Assembly (NCBI GenBank): GCA_015494295.1
Contig: WGBO01000018.1
Span: forward strand, 80,447-144,446
Origin: Gammaproteobacteria bacterium
Lineage (GTDB): Bacteria; Pseudomonadota; Gammaproteobacteria; DSM-19610
Reading direction: 5' to 3'
Length of the DNA: 64,000 nucleotides
The notes beneath the pieces were generated by a model. That model did not search any database. It was not told the origin of the DNA and was given only the letters and a program-made list of their open reading frames with translations. Made by a program: the position numbers and the translations under genes. This document shows, one piece after another, positions 1-8,297 of the stretch (position 1 is its first letter; every line of letters begins with the position of its first letter).

Positions 1-1
1 G

Positions 2-598
2 CAGCGTGACAAGGTGCTGTTCTTTCCCGATCAGCACCTTGGCCGCAATACCGGCTACAACATGGGTATCGCGCTGGAAGACATGGTGGTGTGGGACTAC
101 GACCTGCCGATGGGCGGTCTCAGCCCGCAACAGATCCGCGACGCGAAGATGATCCTGTGGAAGGGCTTCTGCTCGGTCCACCAGATGTTCGACGTGTCGC
201 ACATCGAGCGTTTCAAGGCGAAATACCCGGATGCGAAGATCATTTCCCATCCCGAGGCCAGCTTCGAGGTCTGCCAGGCGTCGGACTGCGTCGGTTCCAC
301 CGAGTTCATCATCAGGACCATCCGCGAATCGGAGCCCGGCACCCGCTGGCTGGTCGGTACCGAATTGAACCTGGTCAACCGCCTGCACGACGAGTGCAAG
401 GCGGAGGGCAAGTGGGTACACTTCATGTCGCCCACCGTGTGCATGTGCTCCACCATGTTCCGCATCGATCCCCAGCACCTGCTGTGGACGCTGGAGAACC
501 TGGTCGACGGCACGCCGGTGAATCGCATCAGCGTGCCGCTGGCGGAAGCCGACATGGCGCGCACCGCGCTGCGCCGCATGCTGGAGGTTTCGCCCTGA
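2..598 (+). CDS. nadA: Quinolinate synthase NadA, C-terminal part (5' end outside window)
   Basis: Quinolinate synthase condenses iminoaspartate with dihydroxyacetone phosphate on a [4Fe-4S] cluster in NAD synthesis. The frame is already open at the left edge, so the true start lies upstream. The visible 198 residues include the family stretch FFPDQHLGRNTG, a Cys in GFCSVH, the segment SDCVGSTEFI, and a C-terminal cysteine region MSPTVCMCSTMFRIDP, which is where the third cluster ligand normally sits. The stop is TGA at 596-598. A perfect inverted repeat follows at 624-645, without a T-run. Identity is confident; nothing can be said about the missing N-terminal half. Confidence 0.95.
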   Translation, partial: QRDKVLFFPDQHLGRNTGYNMGIALEDMVVWDYDLPMGGLSPQQIRDAKMILWKGFCSVHQMFDVSHIERFKAKYPDAKIISHPEASFEVCQASDCVGSTEFIIRTIRESEPGTRWLVGTELNLVNRLHDECKAEGKWVHFMSPTVCMCSTMFRIDPQHLLWTLENLVDGTPVNRISVPLAEADMARTALRRMLEVSP

Positions 599-623
599 CG
601 ACCGTCTACCCCGGCACCGCGAT

Positions 624-645
624 CCAATAGCCGCAGAGCTATTGG
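624..645. repeat. Perfect 8-bp inverted repeat downstream of nadA
   Basis: CCAATAGC at 624-631 and GCTATTGG at 638-645 pair exactly around a 6-nt loop. No T-run follows on either strand, so it is a poor intrinsic terminator. It overlaps a weak candidate -35 (TTGGGA, 642-647) with TGTAAA 16 bp further on. A second inverted repeat (CGGCCGT/ACGGCCG) lies at 683-701. Either could be an operator or an RNA hairpin ahead of the porin gene. Confidence 0.45.
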
Positions 646-791
646 GAAGCGGTCCCCGTTTGCTGTAAAGTCTCGCGCTTTGCGGCCGTTACACACGGCC
701 GTCATCGCAGTTCTGTTCCCGGAATTTCCCCGCCAGCCTGCCTGATTTTCAACAATTTTCGATTCACCCGAATTCTTAAAGGTTTTTTCAC

Positions 792-2255
792 GTGTTCCGT
801 TTTGCTCCCGCTCTGCCCCATACCCTGCTGTCCGTATCCCTCGCCCTGAGCGCCACGCTGGCGCATGCCACCAATGGCATGAACATGGAAGGTTATGGCC
901 CGATCGCCACCGCAATGGGCGGCGCCGGCATGGCCTACGACAACGGCACCGCCGCCATGATGAACAACCCCGCCACGCTGGGGCTGATGGGCGACGGCGC
1001 GCGCGCCGAACTGTTCGTGGGATTCCTGGGACCGGACGTGAGCGCCGAGGCCGGCGGCCAGCAGGCCAATTCCGACGGCACCGCCTATTACATGCCAGCG
1101 TTCGGCTGGGTGCGCAAGCAGGAAGGCATGACTTTCGGTTTCGGGATCTACGGCCAGGGCGGCATGGGTACCGAGTATGATCAGGGCACTTTCCTCGGCG
1201 ACCCGGGGCGGGTCGGCGCCAGCCTGGAGAACCGCAGCGAACTGAGCGTGGGGCGCGTGATCGCGCCGCTGGCCTGGAATGTGAACGACAAGTTGACGAT
1301 CGGTGGCAGCGCCGACCTGATCTGGGCCGGCCTCGACCTGCGCATGGCGATGAGCGACGCGCAGTTCGTCGACCTGGTCACCACGCAGTCGATCGGCGAG
1401 GCCAGTGGCTCGTTGCTGAACAGTTTTGGCGCCCTGTACGAGCCGTTCGGCGCACCGGCGGCGCCGGGTTCCATTCGCACCCTCAACCACGCCTACTACG
1501 ATTTCAACGACAGCAGCGATTTCACCGGCGAGGCCAAGGGTTACGGTTACGCCGGCAAGATCGGTTTCGTCTACCAGGCCAGCCGCAGGCTTTCCATCGG
1601 CGGCAGCTATCACTCGAAGACCCGCCTCAGTAACCTCAAGAGCAGTGACGCCACCCTGTTGATGGGCGTGGAGGTCAATACCGGCTCCGGCTACGCGAAC
1701 GTCGATATTCCGGTGCGTGGCAAGATCAAGGTCGACGACTTCCAGTGGCCGGCGACCTGGGCGCTGGGCATGCAGTTCCAGGCCACCCCGGATCTGCAGC
1801 TGGTGTTCGACGTAAAGCGCCTGCTGTGGCGCGATGTGATGAAGAACTTCACCATGGAGTTCACCGCCGACAGCAGCCAGCCCGACCCCAACGCCGCGGG
1901 TTTTGCGGGCGCCGACCTGAGCGCGACCCTGTACCAGGACTGGGAGGACCAGATGGTCTACCAGGTGGGTGGCGCGTACCGCTTCAACACCGCCCTGACC
2001 CTGCGCGCCGGGTTCAATTACGCAGCCAACCCGGTGCCCGACGAATACCTCAATGCCCTGTTCCCGGCGATCGCCGAGAACCATCTGACCGGCGGGTTCG
2101 GGTATCGTTTCGATAACAAACAGTCGATCGATTTCTCGGTGGTGAAGGTGTTCGCGAAGAGCGCCACCAACCCGGGCAACGGTTCCACCATCCCGCCGGT
2201 GAAATCCACCCACAGCCAGCTCAATTTCCAGTTCCTGTACACCCGTCGTTACTGA
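792..2255 (+). CDS. OmpP1/FadL-family outer-membrane transport protein
   Basis: 487 residues, the usual length for FadL-type 14-strand barrels that pass long-chain fatty acids, hydrocarbons or aromatics across the outer membrane. A signal peptide occupies about residues 1-27 and ends in AHA. The mature N-terminus ATNGMNMEGYGPIATAMGG and the nearby AAMMNNPATLGL are hallmarks of the family, whose N-terminal hatch plugs the barrel. The C-terminus, LNFQFLYTRRY, has alternating aromatics as in a final beta strand. It sits alone between nadA and yebC. This is one of three FadL paralogues in the window; the substrate cannot be told from sequence. Confidence 0.88.
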   Translation: MFRFAPALPHTLLSVSLALSATLAHATNGMNMEGYGPIATAMGGAGMAYDNGTAAMMNNPATLGLMGDGARAELFVGFLGPDVSAEAGGQQANSDGTAYYMPAFGWVRKQEGMTFGFGIYGQGGMGTEYDQGTFLGDPGRVGASLENRSELSVGRVIAPLAWNVNDKLTIGGSADLIWAGLDLRMAMSDAQFVDLVTTQSIGEASGSLLNSFGALYEPFGAPAAPGSIRTLNHAYYDFNDSSDFTGEAKGYGYAGKIGFVYQASRRLSIGGSYHSKTRLSNLKSSDATLLMGVEVNTGSGYANVDIPVRGKIKVDDFQWPATWALGMQFQATPDLQLVFDVKRLLWRDVMKNFTMEFTADSSQPDPNAAGFAGADLSATLYQDWEDQMVYQVGGAYRFNTALTLRAGFNYAANPVPDEYLNALFPAIAENHLTGGFGYRFDNKQSIDFSVVKVFAKSATNPGNGSTIPPVKSTHSQLNFQFLYTRRY

Positions 2256-2275
2256 TCCAGGCAACCGGCCGGACG

Positions 2276-2305
2276 CTGACGCGGCCCGCCGGTCAATGCT
2301 AAAAT
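2276..2305 (+). promoter_or_regulatory. Candidate sigma-70 promoter for yebC-ruvCA
   Basis: CTGACG (2276-2281), an 18-bp spacer and TAAAAT (2300-2305) stand 35 bp before the yebC start. The -10 is good and the -35 has 4 of 6 consensus bases. It is the only reasonable promoter seen in the gap after the porin gene. Confidence 0.45.
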
Positions 2306-2339
2306 CCCGCCATTACAGATTTTCGACGATGAGGCAGTC

Positions 2340-3083
2340 ATGGCAGGACACAGTAAATGGGCCAACATTCAGCACCGCAAGAAGGCGCAGGACGCCAAGC
2401 GCGGCAAGATATTCACCAAGCTGATTCGTGAAATCACGGTGGCCGCGCGCATGGGCGACCCGGACCCTGCCGCCAACCCGCGCTTGCGGCTGGCCGTGGA
2501 CAAGGCGCTGGGTGCCAACATGTCCAAGGACACCATCGAGCGCGCCATCAAGCGCGGCGCCGGCGCCCAGGAAGGCGACAACTTCGACGAGATCCGCTAC
2601 GAGGGCTACGGTCCCGGCGGCGTCGCGGTGATGGTCGACTGCCTGACCGACAACCGCAACCGCACCGTTTCCGAGGTGCGCCACGCCTTCACCAAGGCTG
2701 GTGGCAACCTCGGCACCAGCGGTTCGGTGGCCTTCCAGTTTACCCAGACCGGCATTCTCAATTATCCCGCGGGCAGTGACGAGGATGCCATCATGGAGGC
2801 GGCGCTGGAGGCGGGGGCCGACGATGTGCTGACCAACGACGACGGTTCCATCGAGGTGCTCACCGCGCCGGAGGAATTCGTCAGCGTCAAGGAGGCCATG
2901 ATCGCCGCCGGTTTCGAACCCGAGCAGGCGGAAGTCACCATGCGCGCCGCCAACACCACCACGCTGGATCGCAAGGACGCGGAAAAGATGATCCGCATGC
3001 TCGACGTGCTGGAAGAACTGGACGACGTGCAGAACGTCTATTCCAACGCCGATATCCCCGACGATATCCTTGCGGAGTTGTAG
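2340..3083 (+). CDS. yebC: YebC/PmpR-family protein
   Basis: 247 residues with the highly conserved start [19 protein letters not shown] and the family body motifs ([26 protein letters not shown]). The family is cytoplasmic. Members were described as DNA-binding regulators, and more recent work links them to relief of ribosome stalling. It is the first gene of yebC-ruvC-ruvA, a common gammaproteobacterial arrangement. Its stop TAG (3081-3083) is followed almost at once by ruvC in the same reading frame, so ruvC translation is probably coupled to it. The start ATG is fixed by the invariant N-terminus. Confidence 0.96.
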   Translation: MAGHSKWANIQHRKKAQDAKRGKIFTKLIREITVAARMGDPDPAANPRLRLAVDKALGANMSKDTIERAIKRGAGAQEGDNFDEIRYEGYGPGGVAVMVDCLTDNRNRTVSEVRHAFTKAGGNLGTSGSVAFQFTQTGILNYPAGSDEDAIMEAALEAGADDVLTNDDGSIEVLTAPEEFVSVKEAMIAAGFEPEQAEVTMRAANTTTLDRKDAEKMIRMLDVLEELDDVQNVYSNADIPDDILAEL

Positions 3084-3086
3084 GTC

Positions 3087-3614
3087 CTGCGCGCCGCGAC
3101 CCGCATACTCGGCATCGATCCCGGCTCGCGGCTGATGGGCTACGGCCTGATCGACAGCGATGGCCGCAAGGCCGACTACATCGCCAGCGGTTGCCTGAAA
3201 GTAACCGGCAGCAGCCTGCCGGACAAGCTGGGGTTGATCTTCCGTGAAATCACCGAACTGCTGGACGCCTACCGGCCCGGACAAATCGCCATCGAGAACG
3301 TGTTCATGCACCGCAATGCCGATTCCGCCCTGAAACTGGGGCAGGCGCGCGGCGCGGCCATATGCGCGGCGGTCAACCTCGCCCTGCCGGTGGCCGAGTA
3401 TGCGCCGCGGGAAGTCAAGCTGGCGGTGGTCGGCAAGGGCGGCGCCGACAAGGCACAGGTACAGCACATGGTGCGCGTTTTGCTGAACCTCAAGGAGACG
3501 CCGCAAGCCGACGCCGCCGACGCCCTTGCCATCGCCCTTTGTCACAGCTACCAGCAAGAGGCGCTGGACCGTGTCGCCAGCGCCAGCGGCATGAGCGGGG
3601 GACGCCTGCGATGA
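3087..3614 (+). CDS. ruvC: Holliday junction resolvase RuvC, apparent CTG start
   Basis: RuvC is the dimeric endonuclease that cuts Holliday junctions bound by RuvAB. The first catalytic Asp lies in ILGIDPGSR, and the others in AIENVF and ADAADALA. The first ATG in frame (3135) lies after this Asp and would remove it. Between the yebC stop and that Asp there is no ATG, GTG or TTG in frame. CTG at 3087 has GGAG at 3074-3077, 9 bases upstream, and gives 175 residues, close to the usual 173. I therefore place the start there by inference. A usual Thr in the first motif is Met here (SRLMGYG). The stop overlaps ruvA as ATGA. Confidence 0.9.
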   Translation: MRAATRILGIDPGSRLMGYGLIDSDGRKADYIASGCLKVTGSSLPDKLGLIFREITELLDAYRPGQIAIENVFMHRNADSALKLGQARGAAICAAVNLALPVAEYAPREVKLAVVGKGGADKAQVQHMVRVLLNLKETPQADAADALAIALCHSYQQEALDRVASASGMSGGRLR

Positions 3615-4222
3615 TCGGTTACCTGCATGGCGTGTTGCGCGACAAGCAGCCGCCGTCGCTGCTCATCGAGGTGCAGGGCGTTGGCTACGAGATCGAGGCG
3701 CCGATGACCACCTTCTACGACCTGCCGGCGGTTGGCGAGCCGGTACGGCTCTACACGCACCTGGCGGTGCGCGAGGACGCCCATACGCTCTACGGCTTCA
3801 GCAAGCTGTCGGACCGCACCCTGTTTCGCGCCCTCATCAAGGTCAACGGGGTGGGGGCGAAGCTGGCCCTGACCATTCTTTCCGGCATGGAGGCGGGCTT
3901 GTTCGCGGCCTGTGTCCAGGCCGGCGACAGCGCGGCGCTGGTGAAACTGCCGGGCGTGGGCAAGAAGACCGCCGAACGCCTGATCGTGGAGATGCGCGAC
4001 CGGCTGGCCGACTGGGACGTGAGCGGCGCCGCCGCGGCGGCCGGTTCCGGGGGAGGCGCCGCGCCTGCCGACGTGCTCGATCCGGTCGAGGAGGCGGTCA
4101 GCGCACTGGCCGCACTGGGTTACAAGCCGGCCGACGCCAGCCGCATGGTGCGCGCCGTGGAGACTTCGGGGCTGGGCACCGAGGAAATCATCCGCGCCGC
4201 CCTGCAGGCCATGGTCCGCTAG
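3611..4222 (+). CDS. ruvA: Holliday junction branch-migration protein RuvA
   Basis: 203 residues. RuvA binds the four-way junction and loads the RuvB motor. The N-terminal OB-fold begins MIGYLHGVL with YEIEAPMTTF. The two helix-hairpin-helix elements show as VNGVGAKLALTIL and LPGVGKKTAERLIVEM. The C-terminal RuvB-contacting domain covers the last 50 residues or so, after an Ala/Gly-rich linker near residues 138-150. Its ATG overlaps the ruvC stop by four bases. Its stop shares the palindrome CTAG with the stop of the convergent methyltransferase gene, so the two genes overlap end to end. Confidence 0.96.
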   Translation: MIGYLHGVLRDKQPPSLLIEVQGVGYEIEAPMTTFYDLPAVGEPVRLYTHLAVREDAHTLYGFSKLSDRTLFRALIKVNGVGAKLALTILSGMEAGLFAACVQAGDSAALVKLPGVGKKTAERLIVEMRDRLADWDVSGAAAAAGSGGGAAPADVLDPVEEAVSALAALGYKPADASRMVRAVETSGLGTEEIIRAALQAMVR

Positions 4223-5337
4223 TTTTCTTCCAGCAGCGCCAGTGTTTCCACGTGGTGGGTATTGGGAAAGAAGTCGTACGGCAGGATCCGCGTCACCCGG
4301 TAGCCCCCTGTTTCCAGTAATGCCAGGTCCCGGGCCAGAGTGCCCGCGCTGCACGACAGGTAGGCGAGGCGCGCCGGCCGGTATTCATCGCTTACCCACC
4401 GGGTAACGGCGCTCTCGAGCCCGGTGCGCGGTGGGTTCAGGTACAGCAGGTGTCGCGCCGTGCGCCGCGCCGCCCATTCGTGTAACTGCGGCAGGCGCTG
4501 TTCACAGGTGCCGCGCAGGACGGTCGCCGCGGGCGCGTTGTGCGCCGCATGGCGACAGGCATCCCCGGACAGCTCCACACCGATGCATTCCGCGCCGGCC
4601 CGGGTCCAGCGGCGCAACCCCGCGCCGTTGCCGCAGTAGAGGTCCGCCACGCGGTCGCCGGGGGTGATTGCCAGGTGGCCGCCGGCCTCTTCGAGGCTGT
4701 GCCGGTGCAGGGACGGGATCAGTTGCCGGAAAGCGGCGGGCCCGTAGCGGCAGCCCGCGTCGTCCACCGATTCCGCTTCACCCGCCAGCAGGTGCCAGCC
4801 CGAACGGTGAAACAGGCGGCGGCCCGCACAAGGGTGGAGGTGCAGCCACAGGCCCTCGATGCCGGCTTCGCGCAGCGCCTGCCAGGCGGTTGCCGTGAGC
4901 CAGCCGGTGCCGGGCAGTCGCGGGGTTTTCAGGATCAGCGTCAGTTGCGCGCCGCTCTGGACGTAGTAGGCCAGCGGGAAACCGTGCTCGGGCGGCGGGA
5001 GGACGCCGAGCAGGATTCCCAGCGCCTCGCGTACGCGGCGGCTGTGCACCGGGCAGTCGGGGATGGCCAGCACCGCGTCGCGGCGTTGCAGGCCGATGTG
5101 CCAGCGGCCCTGGCGCCATTCGCAGGACAGGCAGACCTTGTCGCGGTAGCCCAGCCGGGCGGCTTCGCCGGCGCTGCGCACCGCTTCCAGCCTGTGTCTC
5201 CAGGGGGCGAGGCGGCGTTCCAGCCAGTCCTGTTTCTGGCGCAGGCTGTCGGCCAGCGACAGGCGCCGGTGCGAGCAGCCCGGGCAGGCGGGTTCGCAGC
5301 CACGGGGCAGCGGGGGGGTCGGTGCGGAGGCGGACAT
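4219..5337 (-). CDS. TrmA/RlmC/RlmD-like SAM-dependent RNA m5U methyltransferase
   Basis: 372 residues. The C-terminal half has the class I methyltransferase fold: SAM loop [19 protein letters not shown], and [11 protein letters not shown], whose Cys corresponds to the catalytic nucleophile of m5U methyltransferases. HVETLALL near the end supplies the family Glu. The N-terminus has cysteines in CEPACPGC and CLSC, suggesting an iron-sulfur or zinc site like that of RlmC/RlmD, but the spacing differs from the canonical pattern. Whether the target is tRNA or 23S rRNA cannot be decided. It lies antisense between ruvA and ruvB; ATG at 5337 is the first start giving the complete Cys-rich N-terminus. 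Confidence 0.8.
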   Translation of the reverse strand: MSASAPTPPLPRGCEPACPGCSHRRLSLADSLRQKQDWLERRLAPWRHRLEAVRSAGEAARLGYRDKVCLSCEWRQGRWHIGLQRRDAVLAIPDCPVHSRRVREALGILLGVLPPPEHGFPLAYYVQSGAQLTLILKTPRLPGTGWLTATAWQALREAGIEGLWLHLHPCAGRRLFHRSGWHLLAGEAESVDDAGCRYGPAAFRQLIPSLHRHSLEEAGGHLAITPGDRVADLYCGNGAGLRRWTRAGAECIGVELSGDACRHAAHNAPAATVLRGTCEQRLPQLHEWAARRTARHLLYLNPPRTGLESAVTRWVSDEYRPARLAYLSCSAGTLARDLALLETGGYRVTRILPYDFFPNTHHVETLALLEEN

Positions 5338-5406
5338 GGCGCCATTGTGCCAGACCCCGCGCGCCCGGGCCTGTACCCGCACCGGGTGAACCGGTATCCT
5401 CGCCAC

Positions 5407-6441
5407 ATGATCGAACCGGACCGCATCGTGACCGCCAGCGCCTCGCCGCAGGACGAGGCGGTGGACCGCGCCATTCGTCCCAGGCAACTGCGCGACTATG
5501 TCGGCCAGCCGCAGGTGACCGAGCAGATGGAGGTTTTCATCGAGGCGGCGCGGCGCCGCCAGGACGCCCTCGACCACGTGCTGATCTTCGGGCCGCCGGG
5601 CCTTGGCAAGACCACCCTCGCGCACATTATCGCCAACGAGATGGGCGCCAACCTGCGTCACAGCGCCGGTCCGGTGCTGGAAAAGCAGGGTGACCTGGCG
5701 GCGCTGCTGACCAACCTGGAACCGCACGATGTGCTGTTCATCGACGAGATCCACCGTTTGAGCCCGGTGGTCGAGGAAATCCTCTACCCGGCCATGGAGG
5801 ACTACCAGCTCGACATCGTCATCGGCGAGGGGCCGGCCGCGCGTTCCATCAAGCTGGATCTGCCGCCGTTCACGCTGGTCGGCGCCACCACCCGCGCGGG
5901 CCTGTTGACCTCGCCGTTGCGCGACCGCTTCGGCATCGTGCAGCGCCTGGAGTTCTACAACGCCGCGGACCTGGCGAATATTCTCACCCGTTCCGCCCAT
6001 ATTCTCGGCATCGATATCGACCGCGACGGCGCGCACGCGCTGGCGACCCGCTCGCGCGGCACGCCGCGTATCGCCAACCGGCTGCTGCGCCGGGTGCGCG
6101 ATTTCGCCGAGATCAAGGCCGAGGGGCGCGTCACGGCAGAAGTCGTGGAACAGGCCATGGCCATGCTCAACGTCGACGCGCGCGGTTTCGACAGCCAGGA
6201 CCACCGCCTGTTGCGCACCATCATCGAGAAGTTCGACGGTGGCCCGGTCGGCGTCGACAACCTGGCCGCCGCCATCGGCGAGGAGAAAGGCACCATCGAG
6301 GACGTCCTCGAACCCTACCTTATCCAGCAGGGCTATATCATCCGCACCCCTCGCGGCCGCATGGCCACCCGCCGCGCCTGGCGGCAACTCGGTCTCAACC
6401 CGCCGCCCGCCGATCCCGAAACCCTCCCCCTCATCGACTGA
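5407..6441 (+). CDS. ruvB: Holliday junction helicase motor RuvB
   Basis: 344 residues, AAA+ hexameric motor of RuvABC branch migration. Walker [10 protein letters not shown] lies near residues 61-69, Walker [10 protein letters not shown] near 112, sensor GATTRAGLL and arginine-finger region SPLRDRFG follow, then the C-terminal winged helix ending in [11 protein letters not shown]. The chosen ATG gives MIEPDRIV, a normal RuvB N-terminus; the frame is open far upstream but that part overlaps the antisense methyltransferase. ruvB is separated from ruvCA by that gene, so it needs its own promoter. Its 3' end overlaps the convergent glpD-like gene by 11 bp. Confidence 0.96.
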   Translation: MIEPDRIVTASASPQDEAVDRAIRPRQLRDYVGQPQVTEQMEVFIEAARRRQDALDHVLIFGPPGLGKTTLAHIIANEMGANLRHSAGPVLEKQGDLAALLTNLEPHDVLFIDEIHRLSPVVEEILYPAMEDYQLDIVIGEGPAARSIKLDLPPFTLVGATTRAGLLTSPLRDRFGIVQRLEFYNAADLANILTRSAHILGIDIDRDGAHALATRSRGTPRIANRLLRRVRDFAEIKAEGRVTAEVVEQAMAMLNVDARGFDSQDHRLLRTIIEKFDGGPVGVDNLAAAIGEEKGTIEDVLEPYLIQQGYIIRTPRGRMATRRAWRQLGLNPPPADPETLPLID

Positions 6442-7540
6442 CCCCATTGAAATTGTTGAGAACCTGTCGCGCGGTGGGGGCGTGGGAGGTGAGCTTGCCG
6501 CCGTAGATGGTGAGGACGGCGGGGCAGGCCGGATCCTGGTGCAGGATGGTTTCGCGCGGGCGGCTGAAGGCGCGGCCCTCGCCGGCGGGCAGAACGCGCA
6601 GGCCGGCAAAACTGTCGAGTACGTCGTCGCGGCCGCGCCGGTCGCTGAAGTAGTGGTTGTAGACGTCGAGCAGGTAATCGATTTCCCCGGCGAGCGGGTG
6701 AACGTCGGCCGGGTCGCCCCGGTAGGGCGTTTCGGTCGTGCCGATCATGATGTTGCCCTGCCAGGGCATGACGAAAACCGCGCGCCTGTCCAGCGGCGCT
6801 TCGAGGTAATAGATACCCTGTCTCAGCGTGCCCGGCACCACGATGTGCGTGCCCTGCACCAGTTCGATATCGAGCGGCCTGATTGACGGCGTGAACCCGG
6901 CCAGCACCCGATTGACCCAGGGGCCGGCGGCGTTCACCACGTGGCGCGCGTTGACGATCCGGATGCCGTCCGGCCCGCGGCACTCGACGCGGCAGCCGCC
7001 GGCGTCGCACTCGGCGCGCTGGAACCCGGTGTCGAAGCTGATCCGGGCGCCCAGCGCGCGGGCGTCGTGAAGGATCGCCTCGGTGAGCGCGCGGTCGTCG
7101 GTGCGGGCGTCATAGTAGCGGTACACCGCGCGCAGCCCGCGTGTCTCCAGCCCGTCGAGTTCCGGCCAGCGGTTGCGTGGTACCCGGCTGAAGGGGTGGC
7201 CGCCGAGCAGCCGGTACAGCCACAGGCCGATGCCGATCTTCCATGCCGGGCGGGACGTGTGGGTATACACCGGGATGTGGAAGGGCGTCAGTTTCACCAG
7301 CGACGGGCGTTCGCGCAACAGCGCGCGCTGGGCGTGGAGGCACTCCCTGACCAGTTTCAGTTGCCCGGTTTCCAGGTAGCGCAGGCCGCCGTGGATGAGC
7401 TTGGAGGAACGGCTCGAGGTGCCTTCGGCGGCGTGGCTGTACTGTTCCACGACCTCCACGCTTCGACCCTGCCGTGCCGCGAGGTGGGCGACGGCGGCGC
7501 CATGGATGCCGGCGCCGATGACCAGGATGTCACAGTCCAT
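6431..7540 (-). CDS. glpD: GlpD-like FAD-dependent glycerol-3-phosphate dehydrogenase, short form
   Basis: 369 residues. The N-terminal Rossmann motif is [37 protein letters not shown] and IYGGKLTSH are typical GlpD sequences. Aerobic GlpD oxidises glycerol-3-phosphate to dihydroxyacetone phosphate and passes electrons to quinone at the inner membrane. Classical GlpD has about 500 residues. This one stops soon after the GGKLT motif, so the C-terminal helical (DAO_C) domain of about 120 residues is missing. It is the last gene of a leftward operon; its start overlaps the end of the phosphodiesterase gene by 11 bp. It might be a short-form paralogue or another DAO-family oxidase. Confidence 0.8.
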   Translation of the reverse strand: MDCDILVIGAGIHGAAVAHLAARQGRSVEVVEQYSHAAEGTSSRSSKLIHGGLRYLETGQLKLVRECLHAQRALLRERPSLVKLTPFHIPVYTHTSRPAWKIGIGLWLYRLLGGHPFSRVPRNRWPELDGLETRGLRAVYRYYDARTDDRALTEAILHDARALGARISFDTGFQRAECDAGGCRVECRGPDGIRIVNARHVVNAAGPWVNRVLAGFTPSIRPLDIELVQGTHIVVPGTLRQGIYYLEAPLDRRAVFVMPWQGNIMIGTTETPYRGDPADVHPLAGEIDYLLDVYNHYFSDRRGRDDVLDSFAGLRVLPAGEGRAFSRPRETILHQDPACPAVLTIYGGKLTSHAPTARQVLNNFNGVSR

Positions 7541-8297
7541 GCCGGCAGGCCCGTTCGGCGAGTCGTGGATGCGAGAGCATGCGCGTGATGTCGCCGCTCT
7601 CGACCAGCCCGGCGCCACGCCGCGCCCAGGCCAGCGCCAGCCGTGGGTGCCTGATGTCGTACAGCATCCACTGCCAGTCGCCGTCCCACAGGCGGCCGTG
7701 GCGGGGAATCTTCTTGCGGTTGCAGATCAGGTAGTGCGGTTGCAGTCGTTGCGCGCGTTCGCGGTGCGCGGCGTCGAAGCGCGGCAGCACCCAGCCCGTT
7801 TGCAGCACCCGCCGCCGCGCGGCGAAAGCCAGCGCCGCGTCGTCGAAGGATATCAGCACGCACTGTGCGGTGTGCGGGGCCAGGGTGGCCAGCAGCGCGT
7901 CCATGACCGGTGCCAGTCCGAAGTGCTTCAGGCTCTCGCCCTTGATCTCCACCATGGCGCGCACGTCGGGCAGGGTCGACAGCCAGCTCAGTACCTCGTC
8001 GAGCAGGGGCGCGGGTTCCGGCTCGAAGCGGGAACCGAAGCGACGGGGGTAGTGCACGCTGATACTCCGGCAGGCGTCCGCGTCGAGGTCGAACACCCGC
8101 TGCGGGTTGCCGGCCGTGCGCTGGAAGTCGGCGTCGTGCAGCAACACGAAACGTCCGTCGGCGCATTGCTGGACGTCGAATTCCAGCCAGCAGGCGCCGG
8201 CGTTGACGGCCGCGCGCAAGGCGCTCCAGGAGTTCTCGGGGTGTCGGTCCATGTCGCCACGGTGTGCCACCAGCAGCGGCACGTTCTCAGCTTTCAT
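7530..8297 (-). CDS. Glycerophosphodiester phosphodiesterase-like protein (GDPD/UgpQ type)
   Basis: 255 residues with the GDPD barrel signature: HRGD at residues 12-15, PENSWSALRAAV, LEFDVQ and LLHD. The family hydrolyses deacylated phospholipid headgroups to glycerol-3-phosphate plus an alcohol. No signal peptide is seen, so it is probably cytoplasmic like UgpQ. It is the middle gene of kinase-GDPD-GlpD, with 11-bp overlaps on both sides, which points to tight co-translation. Its product, glycerol-3-phosphate, is the substrate of the downstream dehydrogenase. ATG at 8297 was chosen because it opens directly on the first beta strand. Confidence 0.85.
   Translation of the reverse strand: MKAENVPLLVAHRGDMDRHPENSWSALRAAVNAGACWLEFDVQQCADGRFVLLHDADFQRTAGNPQRVFDLDADACRSISVHYPRRFGSRFEPEPAPLLDEVLSWLSTLPDVRAMVEIKGESLKHFGLAPVMDALLATLAPHTAQCVLISFDDAALAFAARRRVLQTGWVLPRFDAAHRERAQRLQPHYLICNRKKIPRHGRLWDGDWQWMLYDIRHPRLALAWARRGAGLVESGDITRMLSHPRLAERACRHGL

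Noticed and set aside
702..2264. A 520-codon frame antisense to the first FadL-type gene
   Set aside because: The plus-strand protein has a signal peptide and family motifs; the antisense product has none.
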